Shown one piece after another: positions 54,676-60,692 of a DNA stretch of 60,692 bases. A model generated the notes under the pieces. That model was given only the letters and a program-made list of their open reading frames with translations. It ran no database searches and was not told the origin of the DNA. Position 1 is the stretch's first letter. Every line of letters begins with the position of its first letter. Position numbers and translations under genes: made by a program. The DNA comes from CAYWJT01 sp964458655 (lineage in GTDB: Bacteria; Acidobacteriota; Aminicenantia; Aminicenantales; Saccharicenantaceae): positions 1 through 60,692 of the forward strand of contig CAYWJT010000008.1 of NCBI GenBank assembly GCA_964458655.1, in the 5' to 3' direction.

Positions 54676-55847
54676 TGGTCCAAACAGTCGCCGTCCTCGG
54701 CTCGACCGGCTCCATCGGCCGCAGCACCCTCGACGTCATCGACCGCCTGCCCGGCCGTTTCCGCATCAAGGCCCTGGCCGCCGGCTCCAACCTCGGCCTG
54801 CTCCGGGCCCAGATTGAGAAATACCGGCCGGAGCTGGTTTCGGTCCTGAGCGGCGGGCACGCGGCCGCTCTGAGGCGGGCGGCCGCCGAGTTCGGCTGCG
54901 AGGTGGTCGACGGGCCGGAGGCCGCCGCCGAGGTCGCCCGCTCGAGCGGAGCGGACATAGTCGTTTCGGCCATAACTGGGTTCGCGGGCCTGAAGCCGAC
55001 CCTCGAGGCGGTACGGGCCGGAGCGAGGGTCGCTCTGGCCAACAAGGAGGCCTTGGTCGCGGGCGGCGATTTCCTGCGCCGGGAAGCCAGGCGCTCCGGC
55101 GCCCGGATCATCCCCGTCGACAGCGAGCACAGCGGCGTCTTCCAGTGCCTGGCCGGACGGCCCGGGAAGGACGTCAGGCGCGTCATCCTGACGGCCTCGG
55201 GCGGGCCTTTCTTCCGCACACCTCTCGGAAAGCTGGGGCGGCAGCGCGTCAAAGACGTGTTGCGGCACCCGACCTGGAAGATGGGCCGGAAGATCACCGT
55301 CGACTCGGCGACCCTCATGAACAAAGGCCTGGAGCTCATCGAGGCCCGCTGGCTCTTCGGTCTGGACCCGTCGGAGCTCGGCGTGCTCATCCATCCCCAG
55401 AGCGTCGTCCATTCCCTGGTCGAGTTCGAGGACGGCTCTCTCATCGCCCAGCTCGGCGCGGCCGACATGAGGCTGCCGATCCAGTACGCGCTGACATATC
55501 CCGAGAGGCTGGACACGGCCCTGCCCAGGCTCGACCTGGCCGGCCTGCGGAAGCTCGAGTTCTTCGAAGTGGACGAGAGGCGCTTCCCGCTCTTCGGCCT
55601 GGCCCGTCGGGCCCTGGAGGCCGGCGGCAGCGCGCCGGTCGTGCTCAACGCCGCCAACGAGACCGCCGTGACGGCTTTCCTGGAGGGCAGGCTGGGGTTC
55701 GTCGACATAGCCGGCGTGGTCCGCAGCGTCGTGGAAGAGCACGAACCGCGCCCGGTCTCCTCGCTCGAAGAGATATGCGAAGTGGACGCCAGCTCCAGAC
55801 GGCGCGCCCGAGCCGTGCTGTCCGGCCGGAGCGGCGGGAAAGGATAG
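54672..55847 (+). CDS. dxr: 1-deoxy-D-xylulose 5-phosphate reductoisomerase
   Basis: 391 residues. It converts DXP to methylerythritol 4-phosphate with NADPH. The NADPH-binding LGSTGSIGRSTLDVI is at the N-terminus; LANKEALVAGG and PVDSEHSGVFQCL hold the metal and substrate residues; WKMGRKITVDSATLMNKG is the flexible lid. With ispG downstream it shows that the cell uses the MEP route for isoprenoids, which feed uppS. The ATG at 54672 overlaps the cdsA stop; a second ATG at 54675 is possible. Confidence 0.97.
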   Translation: MMVQTVAVLGSTGSIGRSTLDVIDRLPGRFRIKALAAGSNLGLLRAQIEKYRPELVSVLSGGHAAALRRAAAEFGCEVVDGPEAAAEVARSSGADIVVSAITGFAGLKPTLEAVRAGARVALANKEALVAGGDFLRREARRSGARIIPVDSEHSGVFQCLAGRPGKDVRRVILTASGGPFFRTPLGKLGRQRVKDVLRHPTWKMGRKITVDSATLMNKGLELIEARWLFGLDPSELGVLIHPQSVVHSLVEFEDGSLIAQLGAADMRLPIQYALTYPERLDTALPRLDLAGLRKLEFFEVDERRFPLFGLARRALEAGGSAPVVLNAANETAVTAFLEGRLGFVDIAGVVRSVVEEHEPRPVSSLEEICEVDASSRRRARAVLSGRSGGKG

Positions 55848-55850
55848 GAC

Positions 55851-57182
55851 ATGACGACGATCCTAGGCACGATAATCGCGTTCCTGATAGTCTTCGGGAT
55901 ACTGGTCTTCTTCCACGAGTTCGGCCACTTCATCACGGCCAAGCTGGTCGGCATCCGGGTGGAGGTCTTCTCCTTCGGCTACGGCAAGCGCCTGTTCGGC
56001 TTCAAGAAGGGGGATACGGACTATCGCGTGAGCCTGATACCCATGGGCGGCTACGTCAGGCTGCTTGGAGAGGGCATGTTCGACAAGAACCGCGAGCTCG
56101 CGCCGGACGACATGATGGCCAAGCCGCGCTGGCAGAGGTTCCTGGTCCTGGTCATGGGCTCGGTGATGAACATCATCCTGGCGCTCGTCTTGGTCGCCGT
56201 CGTCAACATGACGGGCGTGGACGTGGCCGAGTACCAGGACCAGCCGCCGGTCATCGGCTGGATAGACGCCGGCTCGCCGGCGGAAAGGGCCGGACTGCTC
56301 GTCGGCGACACCATCCTGCGCATCAACGGCCGACCGGTCCGCAGTTGGAGCGAGGTCGAGGTCTCGATAGGCATGAAGCCCGAGAAGTCGGTCCGTCTCG
56401 ACATCCTGCGCGACGGCCGCGAGACGTCGATCGAGCTGATGACGGAATCGGTCACGAAGTACCAGATGGGCTATGCCGGGTTCCGGGCCAGGATCCTGAC
56501 CCAGGTCCAGATGGTCAAGGCCGGTTCGCCGGCCGAGAAAGCCGGGCTCAAGCAAGGCGACGTCATCCTGGCCGTCGACGGCGAGCCGGTGTATTTCTAC
56601 CAATTCGTCGAGGTCATCGAGCGGAACGCCGGCCGGGAGGTCGTCCTGACGGTCGAGCGTGGGGGCCGGACGCTGGAACTGCCGGTGACGCCGAGGCTCG
56701 AGGGACAGGTCGGCAAGATCGGCATCGCCCAGGTCCCGAAGTCCGTGACCAGGAAATACGCCTTTTTCCCGGCCTTCGCCGCGAGCGTCAGGGAGAACGT
56801 CAGGAACGCCGGCCTGGTCGTCAGGTTCCTGAAGGAGCTGTTCACGGGCGAGGCTTCCACGAAGCAGCTCGGCGGCCCGCTGGAGATCGCGAGCTTCTCC
56901 TACGCCGCTTTGCGCCTGGGGCTCAAGGCCATGCTCAGTTGGATAGCGGTCATCAGCCTCCAGCTCGGCATCCTCAACCTCCTCCCCATCCCCGTCCTCG
57001 ACGGCGGGCAGATCTTCGTCCTGGCCCTGGAGGGGCTTATCCGCAGGGACCTCAGCCCCAAGGCCCGCGAGATCTGGATGCAGGTCGGTTTTGTCATCTT
57101 CATTTTCCTGATAGTCTTCGTCGTGCTCAACGACATAGTCAAGAGACTGCCTCAAGGCTGGAAGAGCCTGGTCCCGTTCTAA
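55851..57182 (+). CDS. rseP: RseP-type site-2 intramembrane protease
   Basis: 443 residues, start 3 bases after the dxr stop. The zinc motif HEFGH (about residue 21) lies in the first membrane helix; LLPIPVLDGGQI in a C-terminal helix gives the third metal ligand. Two PDZ domains lie between (about 115-200 and 205-290), as in E. coli RseP. It cleaves membrane-bound anti-sigma factors or signal-peptide remnants. A final membrane helix (about 410-430) follows. Confidence 0.95.
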   Translation: MTTILGTIIAFLIVFGILVFFHEFGHFITAKLVGIRVEVFSFGYGKRLFGFKKGDTDYRVSLIPMGGYVRLLGEGMFDKNRELAPDDMMAKPRWQRFLVLVMGSVMNIILALVLVAVVNMTGVDVAEYQDQPPVIGWIDAGSPAERAGLLVGDTILRINGRPVRSWSEVEVSIGMKPEKSVRLDILRDGRETSIELMTESVTKYQMGYAGFRARILTQVQMVKAGSPAEKAGLKQGDVILAVDGEPVYFYQFVEVIERNAGREVVLTVERGGRTLELPVTPRLEGQVGKIGIAQVPKSVTRKYAFFPAFAASVRENVRNAGLVVRFLKELFTGEASTKQLGGPLEIASFSYAALRLGLKAMLSWIAVISLQLGILNLLPIPVLDGGQIFVLALEGLIRRDLSPKAREIWMQVGFVIFIFLIVFVVLNDIVKRLPQGWKSLVPF

Positions 57183-57216
57183 GGCGGCTCGGGACCCGGC
57201 TCGAGGAGGGTAGGGC

Positions 57217-58299
57217 ATGTTGCCTCGCCGCGCCACGAAGCGCCTCTTGGTCGGCCGCGTCGAGATCGGCGGCGGCGCGCCGATCTCCGTCCAGTCCATG
57301 ACCAAAACGGACACGCGCGATACGAGGGCCACGCTGGCCCAGGTCCGCCGCCTGGAGAAGGTGCGCTGCGATATAGTGCGGCTGGCCGTGCCTGACAGAC
57401 AGGCCGCGCGGGCGCTTGGGGTTATAAAGCGCGGGTCGGCGCTGCCCGTCGTCGCCGATATCCATTTCGACCACCGGCTGGCGCTCGCGGCGCTCGAGGC
57501 CGGCGTCGACGGCCTGAGGCTCAACCCGGGCAACATCGGTTCGGCCGACAAGGTCCGCGAGGTGGCCCGGGCGGCGCTCGAGAGACGCGTGCCCATCCGG
57601 GTCGGCGTCAACTCCGGCTCGGTCGAAAAGGAGCTCCTGGCCAGATACGGCGGGGCCACGGCCGAGGCCATGGTCGAGAGCGCCCTCCGCCATATCGGTC
57701 TTCTCGAATCCTGCGGCTTCGACCTCAACAAGGTATCGCTCAAGGCCTCCGACAACGAGCGGACGCTCGAGGCCTACCGCCTGCTCGCGAAAAAGGTCGA
57801 TTACCCCTTCCACGCCGGCGTCACGGAGGCGGGCCGGCTGCTCGGCGGCAGCATCAAGTCCGCGGTCGGGCTGGCCCTGCTCCTCGCCGAGGGCCTGGCC
57901 GACACGGTCAGGGTCTCCCTGACAGCCCCGCCCGAATACGAGGTCTTCACCGCCCGGAAGATCCTCCAGAGCCTGGGTCTGGGGAGAGGAGGCGTGAACT
58001 TCATCTCCTGCCCGACCTGCGGCCGGACGAGCGTCGACCTGTTCAGGGTCGCGGACCGGGTGGAGAGGGCGCTCGAGAAGCTCGAGGCCGACATCAGTGT
58101 CGCCGTCATGGGTTGTTCGGTCAACGGGCCGGGCGAGGCCCGCGAAGCCGACATCGGCCTGGCCTGCGACCGCTCCGGAGGCGTCATCTTCAAAGAGGGC
58201 CGGCCGGTCAGGCGGGTCCCGGAGAAACGGCTGGTCGAGTCTTTCCTCGAGGAAGTGGAAAAGCTGGTCGCGGAGAGGAAGAAGGCCGATGAAGGCTGA
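57217..58299 (+). CDS. ispG: 4-hydroxy-3-methylbut-2-enyl diphosphate synthase
   Basis: 360 residues. It reduces MEcPP to HMBPP in the MEP pathway with a 4Fe-4S cluster. The N-terminal TIM-barrel shows PISVQSMTKTDTRD and VVADIHFDHRLAL; the C-terminal cluster domain has ISCPTCGRTSVDL and MGCSVNGPGEAREAD, giving the three Cys ligands. It overlaps the larE-like gene by 11 bases. Confidence 0.96.
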   Translation: MLPRRATKRLLVGRVEIGGGAPISVQSMTKTDTRDTRATLAQVRRLEKVRCDIVRLAVPDRQAARALGVIKRGSALPVVADIHFDHRLALAALEAGVDGLRLNPGNIGSADKVREVARAALERRVPIRVGVNSGSVEKELLARYGGATAEAMVESALRHIGLLESCGFDLNKVSLKASDNERTLEAYRLLAKKVDYPFHAGVTEAGRLLGGSIKSAVGLALLLAEGLADTVRVSLTAPPEYEVFTARKILQSLGLGRGGVNFISCPTCGRTSVDLFRVADRVERALEKLEADISVAVMGCSVNGPGEAREADIGLACDRSGGVIFKEGRPVRRVPEKRLVESFLEEVEKLVAERKKADEG

Positions 58300-59158
58300 C
58301 GCGACGCTCGCCGCGCGGCTGCGGCCCGGCCTGCGCCGGAAATATCTGAAGCTCAGGTCCATACTGGAAGAGATGGGTTCGGTCCTGGTCGCGTTCTCGG
58401 GCGGCGTGGACAGCACTTGCCTCCTCAAAACGGCCGTAGAGGTGCTGGGCCCCAAGGCCGAAGCCGTCACGGCCGTGACCGACCTGCAGTCGCCTGAGGA
58501 ATTCGCCGACGCCGAGGCGCTGGCGCGGTCCATGGGCGTGCGCCTGCGCGTGGTCAGGCTGAAAGTGCTCGGGGACAGGGCTTTCAAGGAGAACAGCCCG
58601 CTGAGGTGCTATCACTGCAAGAAGCGCCTGTTCCGGGCCTTCATCGAGACGGCCGCGCACGCCGGCATCCCCAACCTGGTCGAGGGCACCAACGCCAGCG
58701 ACGCCGCCGACTACCGTCCGGGCAGGCGGGCGCTGGCCGAACTCGGCGTCAGGTCGCCGCTGGCCGAGTCCGGGCTCACCAAGCCGGAGATCCGCGAGCT
58801 CTCGCGCCGCCTGGGCCTGCCCACCGCGGACAAGCCGTCGCTCGCCTGCCTGGCCTCCCGCTTCCCCTACGGAACGGAAATAAAACCGGACGAGGTGGCC
58901 CGGGTGGCCGCGGCCGAAAAGGTCCTGCGCGGCCTGGGCTTCAGCCAGTTCCGGGTCCGCCATCACGGCGACACGGCCAGGATAGAGGTCGAGCGGGGGA
59001 GGGCGGCCCGTCTCTTCGACCCCGGCGTCAGGAAAAAGGTCGTGAAGGGCCTGAAGGGACTAGGTTATGTATACGTGGCCGTCGACCTCGAAGGCTACCG
59101 GACCGGCAGCCTCAACGAGACGCTGAAGAGACCCGGGCGGCGGACTTCAATCGAATGA
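58289..59158 (+). CDS. larE: LarE-like PP-loop sulfur transferase, three-Cys (4Fe-4S) type
   Basis: 289 residues. The PP-loop ATPase motif VAFSGGVDST (about 34-43) activates a pyridinium carboxylate by adenylation. LarE proteins sulfurate the nickel-pincer cofactor of lactate racemase-type enzymes. Single-Cys forms sacrifice one Cys; here Cys107 and Cys110 (SPLRCYHCKK) and Cys187 (SLACLASRF) match the three-Cys arrangement that binds a 4Fe-4S cluster and is catalytic in Thermotoga-type LarE. LarB, LarC and LarA are not nearby. It starts inside the end of ispG (ATG at 58289), so its expression is tied to isoprenoid synthesis genes. The family also includes related PP-loop proteins, so the exact role is not certain. 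Confidence 0.85.
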   Translation: MKADATLAARLRPGLRRKYLKLRSILEEMGSVLVAFSGGVDSTCLLKTAVEVLGPKAEAVTAVTDLQSPEEFADAEALARSMGVRLRVVRLKVLGDRAFKENSPLRCYHCKKRLFRAFIETAAHAGIPNLVEGTNASDAADYRPGRRALAELGVRSPLAESGLTKPEIRELSRRLGLPTADKPSLACLASRFPYGTEIKPDEVARVAAAEKVLRGLGFSQFRVRHHGDTARIEVERGRAARLFDPGVRKKVVKGLKGLGYVYVAVDLEGYRTGSLNETLKRPGRRTSIE

Positions 59159-59307
59159 CTCGCGAACCACGGCCGCGTGTTTCCCGATGCGGGGAGGGAT
59201 TTTCCCTCAGTGACCCGAGGCGATAGGGCGACGCCTGCCGTCGTTGAGTCGGACGACGAATTAACCGAACGGGGGAGGACTCCGCCGATAAATGAGGCGC
59301 AGGGGAT

Positions 59308-59343
59308 AAAAAAAGGCGCCAGGCACTCGGCGTGCCTGGCACC
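59308..59343 (-). terminator. hairpin terminator after exbD, REP-like
   Basis: GGCGCCAGGCAC (59315-59326) and GTGCCTGGCACC (59332-59343) pair with one mismatch around a five-base loop. On the minus strand the hairpin is followed by seven T (complement of 59308-59314), an intrinsic terminator for exbD. The plus-strand larE gene converges on it. Confidence 0.75.
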
Positions 59344-59382
59344 TTACGTTTGCGCTCGTATGCGGAAAAGCGCGTCCCGGGC

Positions 59383-59826
59383 TCAGTCGCCTTTCTCTGT
59401 CTTCTTCTCCGTGATGATGCCGACGACCTCGATGCCGGCTCCCCGGATCATGTCCATGAGGTCGACGAGCTTGCCGTACTCGAGGTCCTGGTCGGCGCGG
59501 AGGTAGAGCTTCTTGTCGGGGACGGCCAGGAAAGCCTCTTCCAAAGCGTTCTGGAGGTTCTCCTGCTGGACCTTGTCCTGGTTGATGTAGATGATGAAGC
59601 CCTTGGGGTCGCGGACGTCCTTTTTCAGGGCCAGGACTACCGGCGGGTTCTCGGGCATGGAGCTGGTGAACTGGGCGCTGGGCAGCTTGACGTCGACGCC
59701 TTTCTGGACCAGGGGCGTGACGACCATGAAGATGATGAGCAGCACCAGGAGGACGTCGCAGAGCGGGACGACGTTGGGTTCAGACTTGACTTCTTCTTTT
59801 CCGCCGACGGAAACCGAAAATCCCAT
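59383..59826 (-). CDS. exbD: ExbD/TolR-family proton-channel subunit
   Basis: 147 residues from an ATG at 59826 with GGGAGAGG upstream; an in-frame ATG at 59844 would add six residues. A single membrane helix (CDVLLVLLIIFMVVTPLVQ) carries the conserved Asp that conducts protons, preceded by the cytoplasmic EPNVVPLCD. The C-terminal periplasmic domain (LYLRADQDLEYGKLVDLMDM) is typical. With ExbB it powers TonB at outer-membrane transporters. Downstream of exbB by 49 bases. Confidence 0.94.
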   Translation of the reverse strand: MGFSVSVGGKEEVKSEPNVVPLCDVLLVLLIIFMVVTPLVQKGVDVKLPSAQFTSSMPENPPVVLALKKDVRDPKGFIIYINQDKVQQENLQNALEEAFLAVPDKKLYLRADQDLEYGKLVDLMDMIRGAGIEVVGIITEKKTEKGD

Positions 59827-59875
59827 TTTGCCTCTCCCGTTCATCCGGCGGAACGGCCGCCGGAATAGGATTGCC

Positions 59876-60559
59876 TCAGATCTTGCCCGTTTCGCTCGAG
59901 CGGATGAAGAAATCGACGATCTGCGAGGTGGTGTTGTCCATCTCGGCCTCGTAGATCTCGATCCTGGAGTTCAGAAGGTTGAAGCACCAGAGGGCGATGA
60001 CCGCGACGCCGATGCCGAAAGCGGTGGTGACCAGGGCCTCGGCGATGCCGGCGGCGACGGCGCCGATGCCGCCCGAGCCGGTCAGGGCCATGCCGCGGAA
60101 GGCGTTGATGATGCCGAAGATCGTCCCGAACAAGCCGATGAAGGGCGCCGAGGTGGCGATGGTGGCCATGACGGGCAGGCCTCTCTTGAGGTCCTGGGTG
60201 AACAGGGCGGCTGCCCGCTTGCAGCCGCGGATGGCCGACTCAACCTGCTCCTCCAGCGAGAGCTTGGCGTCCTTGGCGGCGAGGAATTCCTGGATGCCGG
60301 CGGCGGTGATCCTGGCCAGGTGGCTGCCGGCGTTATCCTTCTTGGAAGCAAGAGCCAGCGCGTCCTTCACGTTCCCGGACTTGAGCAGGTCAGCCAGCTT
60401 GGGGGCGATGGCCTTGGACTTGTTGCGGGCGCGTTTGAAGGTGAGCATGCGCTCGATGTACAGGTAGATGGTGACGATGGAAAGCGCAATCAGGATGATC
60501 GCAACTGCTTTGGCCACGGGTCCCATGGCCTGCCACATTTCAATCAGACCGAATTGCAT
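59876..60559 (-). CDS. exbB: ExbB/TolQ-family proton-channel subunit
   Basis: 227 residues with AAGGAGG upstream. Three membrane helices (about 16-34, 115-140 and 155-180). The conserved PFIGLFGTIFGIINAFRGM, and GIAEALVTTAFGIGVAVIAL, line the channel. It forms the pentamer that houses ExbD and drives TonB. It follows the tonB gene by 42 bases. Confidence 0.95.
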   Translation of the reverse strand: MQFGLIEMWQAMGPVAKAVAIILIALSIVTIYLYIERMLTFKRARNKSKAIAPKLADLLKSGNVKDALALASKKDNAGSHLARITAAGIQEFLAAKDAKLSLEEQVESAIRGCKRAAALFTQDLKRGLPVMATIATSAPFIGLFGTIFGIINAFRGMALTGSGGIGAVAAGIAEALVTTAFGIGVAVIALWCFNLLNSRIEIYEAEMDNTTSQIVDFFIRSSETGKI

Positions 60560-60601
60560 GGGTCATACCTCCTTTTTAATTATCAAAGCCATTGATAGCT
60601 T

Positions 60602-60692
60602 TTATTTCAGCTGGAAACGGACGGTGACGGTGAAGACGACCGGCCGGGGCCGGCCGTTGATGATCATCGGCTCGTAGACCCACTGGCGGACG
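60602..60692 (-). CDS. tonB: TonB C-terminal domain, partial
   Basis: Only the last 30 codons are in the window. They read RQWVYEPMIINGRPRPVVFT and end in VRFQLK, the classic last strands of the TonB C-terminal domain. The gene continues beyond the right edge. Order tonB-exbB-exbD on the minus strand supports the call. Confidence 0.8.
   Translation of the reverse strand, partial: VRQWVYEPMIINGRPRPVVFTVTVRFQLK

Overview
The window is high-GC bacterial chromosome with an interrupting block of visibly lower GC (about 33.0-37.8 kb) and a smaller AT-richer patch at the left edge (about 1-1.6 kb). The gene mix suggests a Gram-negative-type heterotroph of the Acidobacteriota/Aminicenantota kind: an OmpA lipoprotein, a TonB-ExbB-ExbD system, a tricorn-like S41 peptidase, two secreted VWA proteins of the acidobacterial type, a SYLF protein, an M6 metalloprotease and lipoprotein glycosidases. 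This placement is inferred from gene content; no rRNA or other taxonomic marker is in the window.

Layout. 0-6.2 kb: a truncated secreted beta-propeller paired with a small exported peptide, an amino-acid permease, an RsbRD_N-like sensor protein, HemW and an AlkD-like repair protein. 6.7-11.3 kb: a tricorn-like peptidase and a VWA protein. 11.5-15 kb (minus strand): gap-pgk-tpiA-secG followed by tRNA-Leu(GAG). 15-24.7 kb: a PAS-GGDEF protein, Nnr and TsaE, a SYLF protein, a GH3 glucosaminidase, an aldo/keto reductase and a secreted M6 protease. 24.7-31.5 kb (minus strand): OmpA lipoprotein, VWA protein, then an alpha-galactosidase-like lipoprotein coupled to a CehA/McbA-type PHP hydrolase.

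31.6-37.8 kb is accessory DNA. It holds a MazEF pair with a palindromic operator, a decayed zinc-ribbon/TPR gene, a small Cys-containing protein, an ABC-type AAA ATPase directly followed by a PIN-like nuclease, a winged-helix plus nuclease-fold protein whose catalytic Glu appears to be Ser, one unknown protein and a HEPN-like protein. The block ends at the 3' end of tRNA-His. I regard the ATPase-PIN pair, with the nuclease-like and HEPN genes nearby, as the best candidate here for an undescribed defence system; this is inference from architecture and context.

38.3-44.6 kb (minus strand) is the conserved phoH-pgpH-ybeY-corC-era block. 44.8-50.5 kb (plus strand) is a sulfate-activation and nucleotide-sugar operon: a ribbon-helix-helix-like protein, Sat, a type I phosphodiesterase, CysC, a WbpP/TviC-like epimerase and a WbpA/TviB-like dehydrogenase. 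Together they would supply PAPS and a UDP-hexosaminuronic acid, which suggests a sulfated polysaccharide. 50.5-52.9 kb (minus strand) is hypC-hypD-hypE. 53-59.2 kb (plus strand) is uppS-cdsA-dxr-rseP-ispG-larE. 59.3-60.7 kb (minus strand) is tonB(partial)-exbB-exbD, ending in a hairpin terminator.

A dispersed REP-like repeat (core AAACGGGGRACAGGTACCG) lies in several intergenic gaps. No rRNA, CRISPR array, integrase or complete insertion sequence was seen.
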